DNA of 54,751 bases, taken from NCBI GenBank assembly GCA_013115135.1, contig JABANP010000357.1, positions 1-54,751 of the forward strand. Direction: 5' to 3'. The position numbers and the translations under genes were made by a program. The stretch comes from Perkinsus olseni. Its lineage: Eukaryota > Perkinsozoa > Perkinsida > Perkinsidae. Position 1 is the stretch's first letter. The number at the start of each line of letters is the position of its first letter. Under the pieces are notes generated by a model that was not told where the DNA came from, made no database searches, and saw nothing but the letters and a program-made list of their open reading frames with translations. Shown here piece by piece: positions 41,812 to 50,865 of the stretch.

Positions 41812-44800
41812 GGTGGAGATTACTGACACTGTTCGAAGGAGACACTGGTCTGCTGTTCATGAGTTCCACTATCTTAGTCGCGCGTTGGAAGGATCATTGT
41901 GGTTGCTGGTAACGGTGCAATTATTTAATGACCTCAACCCGCAATCCTATGTTGTGGCGCTTGAGCAGGTTTGGGCTAATCTGGACAAGGTCTGTGGTGG
42001 ACAGCTTGAACAAGAACAGTTGCTCAATACTATGATCGACCTGAAGCAGAGTAGTGATGAGAGTCTCTCGAGTTTCCTCGGGAGAGTCACTCGCTTCCGC
42101 TCTCAGTGTCGAGCAAGTGGTGCCATGCAAATGCGGGACGACTCTTATTATATGATGCTGAGCCGCCGTGGCATGTCTTCAGGGGTGGTGGCTTCGCAGG
42201 CTGCTTCGATCACATGTGAGTCCTGGATCGAGTGGGTCCGACAAGTGATTATGATTGATCAACGTCTCTCTTCCAGTAAGCCATCGCCTTCATCATCGCC
42301 ATCGAAGATCCCAGGACAGACTTCAACTGCTACTACGCCAGAGGTGCAACAAGTAGCTCCAGTACGCGCTGTAGACTTTGGAGTTCGTCCTGATGTTTCG
42401 CAGTTCTCCAATGTACCATCACCGCAGACTACAGGGCAACAATCTCACAGGCCCAATCGGCGTGGCCCCAAGAAGTGTTTTACTTGTGGTAAGAGTGATC
42501 ATCTAACGAAGCAGTGTCCGCTAAGAAGATGCTGGAACTGTCTCAGTGTTGGTCATTCTGCATCTGAGTGCCCGAAGTCTTCCCCCGCCAATCCCAAGTC
42601 CGGCTCTGGAACGGAAGCGGTGCGGGTGGTGGGATCTACCGAAGGAACCGTTCACAGCGACGAGAGAGGCGAGACTGTGATTCTGCCGTCCCGTAGTGTT
42701 GTGATTCGCGCATGGGGCGATACTCACAAATTAGACGGTGGAATACTGACTGCAACCTACGGTGGTAAACTTGTATTGAAGGGCTTGGTTGACACTGGAG
42801 CAACCGATGCGTTGTTATCGAAGTCTGTATATGATCAGATTCGTGAGCATTGTCCTGAAGTACCATCACTGATACCATGCCAAGCTACTGCTACATTGGC
42901 GAATGGTAGTACCGAGGAGGTTGTGGGAACGGTGAAGCTCGACCTTATCTTTTGTGATCGTGTTGTGACCCACGACTATTATGTCGTAAAGGATTTACAA
43001 CCGGGTATTATCTGGGGCCTACGTCTTCTAGGACGTGTCGGAGTCGGGATTGATATAGGTGACTCGGCGGAGGGGCTACGTGTTACTACCCGTGTGAAGA
43101 GTTCGGCTGAGGGTGATAGCGAGGGCATCACTCAGCCAGGAATTGTCACGAGTCTGAACGCTGACTCAGAGGAGATTGCGGTTCGGAAAGTGAGTGGTTT
43201 GTGTTGTGCTCTGTCCCTGGAAGAGGCAGCCCCCCTTCTAGGTGAGAAGAGTGAAGACTCCCTTTCGAGTCCTGTTGATACTGCTGTTGTACATTCTTTC
43301 GTCCCTCCTAGCTGTAATGAGATGGAGTTCGATTGGAGACCGATACCAGCAGCACCACAGTATGACTATCGGGTAAGGCAGGCTAACGAGAACGACACTC
43401 TTGACTTGCCAGGTGAGCAAGAATATGTGTGTGAAATCAGATGGCCCCCTTTGAAGCCTCGTACTGATGGTACTCATGTGGACTATAGCAAAGCTATGAT
43501 CGCTCGGTTGAGCGATGAGCAGAAGGAGCTGCTACGCAAGGAGGTAGCTAACTATCTTGCCCACCAATGGTGGGAGAGCCCACCACCCTCGGATGCGACT
43601 GCTCCCTCTTGCTCTGAGCCAATTATTGAGGTGTTTCCTCTTCAGCAATCCTTGCTGAAGAGCACCCGGCTACGGCCGGTGTGTGATGCGCGATCGTGGA
43701 ATTCGATCCTCCCAAGCGCTTCGTATTTGGGAAGCGACACTTCGGTATTGCTCACAGAGATGCAGTTGGCTATCAATAAGTTGTTATTGGACGGCCTATC
43801 TGTGAGTGAGATTGCCGTCGGCTTTTTGGATATAAGCCGTGCTTTTTATAGGATACACCTAGGCCCGGGATTGAGAGTGAACCTTTCCCTTGGCGGTATC
43901 AAGTATGTTAGTCGGCGCCTTATATTTGGCCTATCGGTAGGGCCAAGTGCCCTTGAATCTTTCGTACGAAGATTGATTGATCTGATGTACGCACGAGGGG
44001 TATCTCGCCGAGTTCATGTCTTCATATATCTGGATGATATATGTCTCGTTGGTCCTATCCATGATATATCGTATGCGGTTCAAGTGCTCCGCCGTTTAGG
44101 CACTCTCCACGGATTTCCTTTTCCGGCGGAGAAATGTAATACTTTCACCATCGACTCCTCTGAAGCGATCCGTCACCTTGGCGTCTTCTGGAAAGTGAGT
44201 GACGGCCACTTTGCGATTCAGTGTCCGACTGTGGAAGTCCCCTCAGAGTTGGCCTCCTCCTACACCAAACGTCAACTTTTTGTTGTGAGCGGAAGGCTCG
44301 GCGATCCGTTGCGCCGGCACCCCCTTTGGAGGTACTGTGCCGATGTGATGAGAGCTGTTTCTGGCAGGTGGTCTGGTGGTTGGGATGATTTGCATGTGCT
44401 TTCAGCATCTGAGCGGCGTACTCTCTCCATTGTCTTGAGTAAGATCCAAGATGCGAAGGAAAGCCATGTCCACTTACTTGAAGACACAGGGAAAAGCCGA
44501 CTTCTTGTGCGAGGAGATGCTTCTTGTCACGGTTACGGCTGGCTTGTGTTTCTGTCCAATGTGGTTGAGGATGTTGACTCTGCCGCTACTGCTCCGTTGT
44601 TCTGTCGTGCTCGCTTGTGGCGTGTGACTCAGCAATACTGGCACATCAACAGGCGAGAACTATTTTGCTCGGTTGAAGCCTTATTGTGTGTTGGTGACTT
44701 GCGCCTAAAGGCGTTCGGTATCGAGAGCGTTGTCTTGGAAAGTGATAGCAGGGTGACCTGTGGTTGGTTGCGAGGTGCCTCTTTCAGGGCAGTGACTAAG

Positions 44801-45538
44801 TCACAGGAACGTACTTCTATAGGCCGCTTACTTGTTATTGCTTCTGATGTCCGCGTTCGCCTACAACTACCTGTTGTTGTGCGGCATATCGCTGCTGAGA
44901 TCAACGCTGATGCTGACGATTTGTCTCGACTGGCTCAGCTGTGGGATCTGCCCTTGGATGACCTCTTCAACAGTCAGAGGTCAGGGGGAGATAGGAGTGT
45001 GCATAGTGCATGCCTTGTCCGTTGTGCTGCTGTGCTCGTAGACTCAACTGCGACTTTAGCGAAGATGCAGTGTAATTTCGCTGAGACAATGGCGTTGATA
45101 TTGCATTGCCGAACGTCAAAAGCAGCAGGTTACTACGACTGTGCTTTAGGTCGATTTCGCTTAGAAGAACGAGATGGTTGTGAGATCTTGACTCGAGTGG
45201 TTATGACCATCGGCACTCCGTATAGTGAAGGCCGCTCTGTCCTTGTACACCCGTGGGATGATCGCGAGAAGACCGACTCTATTATTGCCAAGTGTCACGA
45301 TGAGATTGGTCATCTTTCGGCGCCCATGACTCTGTGGCATCTGCGACGCTTCTGGTGGTGGAAGGGTATTCGAGCCGATTCTAAGCGCGCTTGTATGATG
45401 TGTGATCACTGCATTGCTGCTGTCATCAAAGGCTCTATCCGTGTTTGGAAGGGCAACTGCTTGGACCATACGGTGAGATCCCCTTGGGAAACGGTGTCAG
45501 CAGATTTGGCAGGTCCGTTCGTGGCGGACAGTTTTTAA
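41783..45538 (+). CDS. Capsid, nucleocapsid, protease, RT, RNase H and integrase start of the LTR element
   Basis: One 1251-codon frame with no convincing start of its own (the first in-frame codon used is GTG; the frame is open from 41759). Order: capsid-like HYLSRALEGSLWLLVTVQLF; CCHC knuckles CFTCGKSDHLTKQC and CWNCLSVGHSASEC (~residues 231-265); aspartic protease LVDTGATDALLS (~335); RT with FLDISRAFYRIHLGP (~681) and YLDD (~750); RNase H with RGDASCHGYG (~910), NRREL and LESDSRVTCG; integrase HHCC with HDEIGHLSAP ... CMMCDHC (~1172-1207) and VSADLAGPF. It stops at TAA 45536-45538 inside the integrase, in a second T-TTT-TAA heptamer. Confidence 0.88.
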   Translation: MIIDHCRLFKVEITDTVRRRHWSAVHEFHYLSRALEGSLWLLVTVQLFNDLNPQSYVVALEQVWANLDKVCGGQLEQEQLLNTMIDLKQSSDESLSSFLGRVTRFRSQCRASGAMQMRDDSYYMMLSRRGMSSGVVASQAASITCESWIEWVRQVIMIDQRLSSSKPSPSSSPSKIPGQTSTATTPEVQQVAPVRAVDFGVRPDVSQFSNVPSPQTTGQQSHRPNRRGPKKCFTCGKSDHLTKQCPLRRCWNCLSVGHSASECPKSSPANPKSGSGTEAVRVVGSTEGTVHSDERGETVILPSRSVVIRAWGDTHKLDGGILTATYGGKLVLKGLVDTGATDALLSKSVYDQIREHCPEVPSLIPCQATATLANGSTEEVVGTVKLDLIFCDRVVTHDYYVVKDLQPGIIWGLRLLGRVGVGIDIGDSAEGLRVTTRVKSSAEGDSEGITQPGIVTSLNADSEEIAVRKVSGLCCALSLEEAAPLLGEKSEDSLSSPVDTAVVHSFVPPSCNEMEFDWRPIPAAPQYDYRVRQANENDTLDLPGEQEYVCEIRWPPLKPRTDGTHVDYSKAMIARLSDEQKELLRKEVANYLAHQWWESPPPSDATAPSCSEPIIEVFPLQQSLLKSTRLRPVCDARSWNSILPSASYLGSDTSVLLTEMQLAINKLLLDGLSVSEIAVGFLDISRAFYRIHLGPGLRVNLSLGGIKYVSRRLIFGLSVGPSALESFVRRLIDLMYARGVSRRVHVFIYLDDICLVGPIHDISYAVQVLRRLGTLHGFPFPAEKCNTFTIDSSEAIRHLGVFWKVSDGHFAIQCPTVEVPSELASSYTKRQLFVVSGRLGDPLRRHPLWRYCADVMRAVSGRWSGGWDDLHVLSASERRTLSIVLSKIQDAKESHVHLLEDTGKSRLLVRGDASCHGYGWLVFLSNVVEDVDSAATAPLFCRARLWRVTQQYWHINRRELFCSVEALLCVGDLRLKAFGIESVVLESDSRVTCGWLRGASFRAVTKSQERTSIGRLLVIASDVRVRLQLPVVVRHIAAEINADADDLSRLAQLWDLPLDDLFNSQRSGGDRSVHSACLVRCAAVLVDSTATLAKMQCNFAETMALILHCRTSKAAGYYDCALGRFRLEERDGCEILTRVVMTIGTPYSEGRSVLVHPWDDREKTDSIIAKCHDEIGHLSAPMTLWHLRRFWWWKGIRADSKRACMMCDHCIAAVIKGSIRVWKGNCLDHTVRSPWETVSADLAGPFVADSF
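41806..41811 (+). promoter_or_regulatory. Candidate +1 frameshift site TTT-TAA (first)
   Basis: The Gag frame reads GCT TTT TAA. A Phe tRNA in the P site could re-pair with TTT one base on, with the slow stop in the A site, and continue with AAG GTG GAG in the pol frame. The same heptamer recurs at 45532-45538. Confidence 0.55.
45533..45538 (+). promoter_or_regulatory. Candidate +1 frameshift site TTT-TAA (second)
   Basis: The pol frame reads AGT TTT TAA. Moving one base forward continues as AAC TGC GTC and the integrase core resumes exactly (CDHFSRFCLLRP), with no missing residues. Confidence 0.55.
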
Positions 45539-46025
45539 CTGCGTCTACTGCTTGCTGCTATGTGATCACTTTTCCCGTTTCTGCTTATTGCGACCCCTCC
45601 GATCGGCCACGAGTCGGGAAATTATCCGGGTTATGACGGAAGTCTGTGGTACGTTCGGAAGTATGCGTTCTTTACGGTCCGATAGAGGAAGCTGCTTTGC
45701 CTCCCGTGCCACGCAATCGAGCTTGGAAGCTCTGGGGGTAAGGGTTTCCCTTATAACCCCCAGAGCTCCATGGTGCAACGGGCTGGTGGAACGACGAGTT
45801 CAAGAGTTAAAGGTGTGCTTACGTGGATACGGTCTGTCTAAGTCTCGATCGTGGAGTAGTAAGCTGGGCAGTGCTATGAGGAGAATGAACAGTGTGGTGC
45901 TACCAGATCTCGGCACCACTCCTTTTAATATAATGTTCCACCGGTCTATGTATTTGGGATCTGTGGTTCCTCCCTCTAGCGTGGACGCGGCTGTAGACGA
46001 TGATGAGCTCCCCTACTGCGGATGA
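45537..46025 (+). CDS. Integrase catalytic core of the LTR element (+1 frame)
   Basis: Continues the integrase in the frame one base forward. The motif CDHFSRFCLLRPLRS includes the first catalytic Asp region, LRSDRGSCFASR carries the second Asp, and TPRAPWCNGLVERRVQELKV carries the Glu of the D,D-35-E triad. It ends ELPYCG at TGA 46023-46025. There is no start codon of its own at the right place, so it must be made by frameshifting from the upstream frame, or the break is a sequence error. Confidence 0.8.
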   Translation, partial: NCVYCLLLCDHFSRFCLLRPLRSATSREIIRVMTEVCGTFGSMRSLRSDRGSCFASRATQSSLEALGVRVSLITPRAPWCNGLVERRVQELKVCLRGYGLSKSRSWSSKLGSAMRRMNSVVLPDLGTTPFNIMFHRSMYLGSVVPPSSVDAAVDDDELPYCG

Positions 46026-46311
46026 GTTGAAAGAGAATGATGAAGGAGTACTACTACAACGTGATTGGGTCGGTAAGGTCCGAGATGATCGAGAGCAACC
46101 ACCTGAAGATCGGAGGCAACTGCGCCCGGTATCTGCCGGACAGAGGGTTTTGGTTAAGATGGCTGATGGTTGGAGAGGCCCCTGGAAGGTTCTCATTGTT
46201 CACGACGATAAAGCTCGCGTGACCATTGCGGACAAGTATGGTGTTGAGAGAGATGAGCATCGTGCTAATCTCAGAGTTTATTACGGGACGTCTGAAGTCC
46301 AAGCGTTTTAA
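46018..46311 (+). CDS. C-terminal integrase domain of the LTR element (third frame)
   Basis: TADELKENDEGVLLQRDWVG, then GQRVLVKMADGWRGPWKVLI and DEHRANLRVYYGTSEVQAF, an SH3-like integrase C-terminus (pattern 'GxxVLVKxxxxWRGPWKV'). It lies one base forward of the preceding frame; the overlap contains CTCCCCTAC, where a +1 step at CCC-T would join them. It stops at TAA 46309-46311, also TTT-TAA but preceded by G. Confidence 0.7.
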   Translation, partial: ADELKENDEGVLLQRDWVGKVRDDREQPPEDRRQLRPVSAGQRVLVKMADGWRGPWKVLIVHDDKARVTIADKYGVERDEHRANLRVYYGTSEVQAF

Positions 46312-46345
46312 TTGTTTTTATGGTTTGTGGTTGCGGGTAGCAACC

Positions 46346-46354
46346 AGGGGGAGA
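46346..46354 (+). promoter_or_regulatory. Polypurine tract
   Basis: AGGGGGAGA directly before the 3' LTR, the normal site for plus-strand priming in LTR retrotransposons. Confidence 0.85.
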
Positions 46355-46498
46355 TGTGAGAAGAAGTTGTACACAATTGAATGTCTCACCTCTTGTGACT
46401 GTCTCCCTTGCTAGCCTAGCTTACGTATTATTGTTATTACTGTAGTTATAACTCAAGAACCACTGTAAACGACTCCTGTTGAGTTATCTAATCTAACA
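46355..46498 (+). repeat. 3' LTR (144 bp)
   Basis: Identical to the 5' LTR at 40952-41095; no base differs. Confidence 0.97.
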
Positions 46499-46503
46499 AT
46501 CCC
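46499..46503. repeat. Target-site duplication, right copy
   Basis: ATCCC directly after the 3' LTR, matching 40947-40951. Confidence 0.95.
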
Positions 46504-46734
46504 TTACGGGCTCTTAGTAACACATCATGACCTAGCTCTCAGTCCGTAAGAGGGTCTTCGAACCTCGGGATATCTCATTCACTCGTGTCAATTTCTGCGG
46601 CAGATCTCCTAGTAGTACTAGAGTTAGTTCAAACATACCCTAGCCGTTCACTCGTCTCTCAAAAGATATATCCTTCGCGTAAAACCCTTACCAGGTTTAC
46701 ATCCTACGTAGTGCCTACACTATAGGTACCGCCG
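46504..46734 (+). other. DIRS-element inter-ORF sequence, right part
   Basis: Continues 40951 after removal of the LTR element. It holds an inverted repeat CTTACGG/CCGTAAG (46503-46509 and 46544-46550) and a perfect palindrome-like hairpin CTAGTA/TACTAG at 46609-46621. Confidence 0.6.
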
Positions 46735-47352
46735 GTGTGTCTCGCTGAGCTAGACTTGAAACAGGTCTTGGATAGCAGCGACTCTCCCGACCCTCTCGCA
46801 CCAGTCTCGCATCCTCGCCGTTGGGACCAAATGGTGACATACTTCACCCCTCGTCTCTGTCGAGTTGGCTCCGGGGTCCAGCCCCGGGCATGTCGTCATG
46901 ACGCTTATGTCGATCTCGCCACGGCCCCTCCGGAACGGGTTGACTCGGATGAGCAACTTCGTCATATGGCACAAGCCGCTGACTCGACCCATCCCTTAGC
47001 TGGCACTCCTGGGCTTCCTGACACCGTTTTGGCGGCAGTCAATTTCCTTCGGCGTGTTGGTTTGCAGAACGTTAAGGGTCTTCGGGAGTCTGCTATAGCA
47101 TATTGGTCCGACCGCGCTGTCGTCTTGGCGGATGAAGCCGCGAAAGTATCGGCTTCGATGCCCGACAACTTGCGACGTATAGCTGGTCACTTGAACATTC
47201 CCCTTTTCAAGGAAATGCTGCATGCGTCTCACTACCCGGATGAAGGTTTGGCAGACGACCTAATCCATGGTCTCTGTCTCCACGGTTCTTTTCGGTCCAT
47301 TAGAGGGCGTTTTCCGTACCATTCCCGAGGGCAAGAGGCGCCCACCCACTGA
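46735..47352 (+). CDS. N-terminal part of the DIRS-element pol
   Basis: The first codon of the frame is GTG; the first ATG is near 46831. It contains LRRIAGHLNIPLFKEMLHAS and HYPDEGLADDLIHGLCLHG, matching the segment just before RT in DIRS-type pols (pattern 'HxYPDxxLVDDLxxGxxLxG'). It ends at TGA 47350-47352. RT itself lies one base forward: the overlap codons TCT TTT CGG at 47287-47295 give a clean join to GPLEGVF by a +1 step after TTT. Confidence 0.65.
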   Translation: MCLAELDLKQVLDSSDSPDPLAPVSHPRRWDQMVTYFTPRLCRVGSGVQPRACRHDAYVDLATAPPERVDSDEQLRHMAQAADSTHPLAGTPGLPDTVLAAVNFLRRVGLQNVKGLRESAIAYWSDRAVVLADEAAKVSASMPDNLRRIAGHLNIPLFKEMLHASHYPDEGLADDLIHGLCLHGSFRSIRGRFPYHSRGQEAPTH

Positions 47353-48868
47353 GTCGTTGCAGGAGCTACTTCGAGATGGCCCTCGTAGAGCGAGATTGCT
47401 GATATCTAGGGTTGAACGTGAAGAGTCTGATTTCACCGCAGAGCTGTGGAACTCAGCCATGAAAGAAGTAGACGCTGGTTCTATGAGGAGTCCCCACTCG
47501 TTTAAGGAGATCGAAGAGCTTTTTGGGGACTTTGTTGCTTCCAGACGTTTCGCAGTGGCGCAACCCTCGAAGGTGCGTCCGTGTGATGATTTTCGACGAT
47601 CGGGCCTCAACGCCTCGATGTCTTTTATCAGTAAGGTTTCTTTTCCAAATCCGGACGCAGCAGTAGCTTGTGCTCGCTTGTTGGCGTCAACTTGTGGGAC
47701 CGACGATCTTCTCTTCTGGAAGAGCGATCACACATCCGCATATCGCCAAGCTCCTTGTGATCCTGGTTCATATAAGTTGACTGTCATATTTCTTAAGGAT
47801 CCTTCGTCAGGCGAGGCAAAGGCTTTCTTTCATGTCGCGCAGCCTTTCGGTACGGCGAGCTCGGTTAACAATTACTGTAGGGTCAGCCAAGCCTTGGCTC
47901 ACATCGGCCGGATCCTATTTGGGATCCCAGCCTTAAACTATTTGGACGACTATTTTAGCCTGGAACCGTCTACCTGTGCGGATTCTGCATTTGATACTTG
48001 GACTTGGTTACATTCCGTGTTGGGATGGAAACTGAATCTGGATAAAAGGGGTTCGTCCATCCTCGACTATACAGATTCTAGGTGTGCAGTTGTCGATCTC
48101 CGATGTGAGATTCTTATGCAAGTTCCGAAGGAGAAGTTGGACTCACTTCTGCTCGACTTAACGACAGTTCTCCAAGACGGATTCTTGTCCTCTTCCTTCT
48201 GATCAAAGTTGATTGGTAAGCTAAACTATGCATCTGGTGCTATAGAATCATCCGCTTGTAAGCCTTACATTCGCTCTCTTCTGCACTTTATGCATCATCA
48301 GTTCACGCCACTGCGAGGAAGCATATCTGCGGAAGCGAAATCCGCGTTGGAAGGTGTTCGCCTGATTTTGTCTTCTTCGCACTACAATAGAGTTATTCCT
48401 TTGCTTCGTTCTGATTACTCTCTAACTGATAACTGCGTGCTCTACACTGATGCTTGTCGTTCGGGGGGCATTGGCGCGGTCCTTTACCAGAGCTCTTTCT
48501 CTAAACCGCTCTACATTTCCGACTCTGTTCCCTCTTCATTTACTGATGATCGTCATAATAGTATTATTCCTTTCGAGCTTTATGCCGTTGTAGCTGGCCT
48601 TTCGTCCTTTGAGAAGTACCTGCGGCATAAGTGGATCACAGTTTCCGTTGACAATGAGTCTGTAGAACGAATGCTCGTAAGGGGTTACTCGCCTAGTGAC
48701 GACCTGAATCTCCTTGTAACTAAGTTTTGGTCCATCTGCGCGCGTTTGGGTCTGAAGGTATGGGTTGAACGAGCTCCTTCTCACCTGAATGTTGCAGATA
48801 AGCCCAGTCGTCGAATTTTTGATGAATTCATTTGCAGCTTTAGCCGCAAACAGTTCATTCGTCCCTGA
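47267..48868 (+). CDS. Reverse transcriptase-RNase H of the DIRS-type element (one in-frame TGA)
   Basis: The frame is open from 47264; an ATG lies at 47267. The RT palm is clear: KVRPCDDFRRSGLNASMSFI, SDHTSAYRQAPCDPGSYKLT, then QPFGTASSVNNYCRVSQAL and NYLDDYFSLE (~47937). A TGA at 48200-48202 (TTC TGA TCA) interrupts the thumb, and the same frame continues LIGKLNYASGAIESSACKPY. RNase H follows: LYTDACRSGGIGAVLYQ (~48440), FELYAVVAGLSSFEKYL and VSVDNESVERMLVRGYSP, ending at 48868. The TGA is either a disabling mutation or read through. Confidence 0.8.
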
Positions 48869-48948
48869 CTCTTCCACCCCGCTAATTTGCCGTAGTGCTC
48901 GGGTGTTGTGTTCCGCATATCGAGGTCGCTTTAGTTTCTTTCTTTTCT

Positions 48949-50274
48949 ATGGTACAGCAGCCTCCGCGTACGCGGGAATATGATTTCTATTCGGCTTTCA
49001 ACCTGAGCCCTTGGCAATTTGCTCAGCTACCTTTGTGCCTTCTGAAAGCGTGTATATTCGACTGGGGTGAAGCTCGTAGTCGTATGCGCGATAACCTTCT
49101 TGATTCGGTCCGCGATCCAACGGCTCGCGCTGTATTGCGCGCCGCGGTGCAGTCTCCCTCCACTTTTCCAAGCGCCTACCTTCTACACGATTCCCTCATA
49201 AATGCAGTTCTTCAAGGTAGACTGCACTTTGATCTCCCTGAGCAACTTCTCCATGATACTCCCCCACCGGGAAAAGTAGCCCGGAGGCTCTCTGGTTTTT
49301 CTTCTTCTACCAAGAATTCGGTGCTTCGCGATCTCACTGCGGCTTCGGAAGTCCTCCACATCTTGGCTGTGGATCCTACTACTTTCTCTCAATACTCATC
49401 TGGATTTCGAAGTTATCTGAGTTCCGCCCGTTCCGTTTCGTCGAGTGAGAAGCAACCCGCAGCTGGCCTCCTACCTGCAAGCGAGAGAGTCATGCTTCTT
49501 TGGATTGTTACCTTTCGGAACTCCGAGTCAGCATCCAACTATGTTACCCATGTTCGACGATGGCACTCATGGTTGAAGCTAGATATGAGTTGGGATACCT
49601 CGTCTTTGTCTGCTCAATTAAAAGGTCTTCGTAAACTGGTCCCTTCAGTGTCTAAGCCACGCAAACGAATATCCCCGGCTCTCTTGTCTCGCATAGTAGA
49701 GAAGTCATTCTCTCTCAAATTGCCTCTCATGGCCTTGGTCGCCATACTTGCGTACTCTTTTCTTCTCAGGGTTAAATCAGAGCTCCTCGCAGTGACAATA
49801 GACGATTTTTCTTTAACCCGGGAGTATGTTGCCCTTCGCTTGAAGAAGAGAAAGAATGCCCCGCAGGGCGAGACCATTCTGCGTTACTGTACTTGCTCTT
49901 CTAATTCTCTCCTGTGCCCTGTAGAGGCTGCGAAGATTTCCGTCGAGCTTCATTCGACTCTCCGAGTCCAATCTCCACTTCTATTCGGCAGCGTATCCTA
50001 CCGCTCTATCTTGGTACACTTGCGCTCTATTCTGTCAGCCCTTCATGTCAAAGACTCGTCTGAGTATGGGACTCACGCATTCCGACGGGGTCATGCCCAC
50101 GCTCTAGCCTCGTCTGGGTCATCTCACGAAGAACTATGTAGGGCAGGCTCCTGGAGGTACAAGAGTGCAGTACCCGCTAGAATCTATGCCGATGTCTCTG
50201 AGATTGAAGCCATCGCATGCCGTCAAGCCCTTCCTGATATTTTGGAGAGTGACAGCGAATCTGATGATGACTAA
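48949..50274 (+). CDS. Tyrosine recombinase of the DIRS-type element
   Basis: 441 residues from the ATG 48949 (MVQQPPRTREYDFYSAFNLS); the frame is open from 48895. The C-terminal catalytic part has the tyrosine recombinase set: Arg in AYSFLLRVKSELLAVTIDDF (~49755), H-x-x-R in EYGTHAFRRGHAHALASSGS (~50070), Trp in RAGSWRYKSAVPARIYADV and the nucleophilic Tyr in the same stretch (~50187). Such enzymes integrate circular DNA without making target duplications. A short acidic tail ends LESDSESDDD before TAA. Confidence 0.88.
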   Translation: MVQQPPRTREYDFYSAFNLSPWQFAQLPLCLLKACIFDWGEARSRMRDNLLDSVRDPTARAVLRAAVQSPSTFPSAYLLHDSLINAVLQGRLHFDLPEQLLHDTPPPGKVARRLSGFSSSTKNSVLRDLTAASEVLHILAVDPTTFSQYSSGFRSYLSSARSVSSSEKQPAAGLLPASERVMLLWIVTFRNSESASNYVTHVRRWHSWLKLDMSWDTSSLSAQLKGLRKLVPSVSKPRKRISPALLSRIVEKSFSLKLPLMALVAILAYSFLLRVKSELLAVTIDDFSLTREYVALRLKKRKNAPQGETILRYCTCSSNSLLCPVEAAKISVELHSTLRVQSPLLFGSVSYRSILVHLRSILSALHVKDSSEYGTHAFRRGHAHALASSGSSHEELCRAGSWRYKSAVPARIYADVSEIEAIACRQALPDILESDSESDDD

Positions 50275-50865
50275 TTCGTTATAACTACCACTAAATTTGA
50301 GGATCTGGTCCCGGTTTTCTCTGTAAGTCGCAAGAATAAAAGGTTTCGATGTATTCACTTCTTTACGTTTGAGTTGGACGCCGGACCAAGCATCTCCTTT
50401 TGTCCTAGGGGTGCGATGCTTGGCTTTCCTCGGCGAGAGTGATCGGTTGGTCCGTGGGGTTGGTCTCACGATACCCTTGTGTGGTGTGCCGCCTTGCGCG
50501 CTGCCCACGGCCGTAGGTCGTGTACAGCGAAGTGCGTCCACGGCCGGTTCTCCGGAGGCGTGGCGCAGTCGGCGGCCAGACTGAGGCGATCTGGCGATCG
50601 CGTCACGATGCGCTGTCTCGTGGCGCCGGGCGTGTTGCTCGGGCCGCGTGCTTAGCTGCAGCGAATTCGTGACTCGCGTCGCGTGGTATCGCTCCGACCT
50701 CCGATCACTCCCACGATTTTGCCGATCGAGTCGGGCGAAGGTCCGCGCGTTTTACCCCCGACTGCAAGTCCACTTCGCCAAGTGTGCCAAGTGCGCAAAG
50801 TTGGGGTGCAGCGAAACTCAGCATCTTTTCCCTCTGCTGCAGGTCAACTTCGCGCGGCCCCCTTT

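Larger units (their letters stand above)
40952..46498 (+). mobile_element. Complete LTR retrotransposon, recently inserted
   Basis: 5547 bp bounded by identical 144-bp LTRs starting TG and ending CA, with a 5-bp target duplication on both sides, a candidate primer-binding site at 41096 and a polypurine tract at 46346-46354. Coding order: Gag N-part, capsid region, two CCHC knuckles, protease, RT, RNase H, integrase. The lineage is unclear: the order allows Ty3/gypsy or BEL/Pao; RT is FLDISRAFYRI ... YLDD and integrase starts with HHCC. The proteins occupy three frames joined by +1 steps. Confidence 0.95.
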
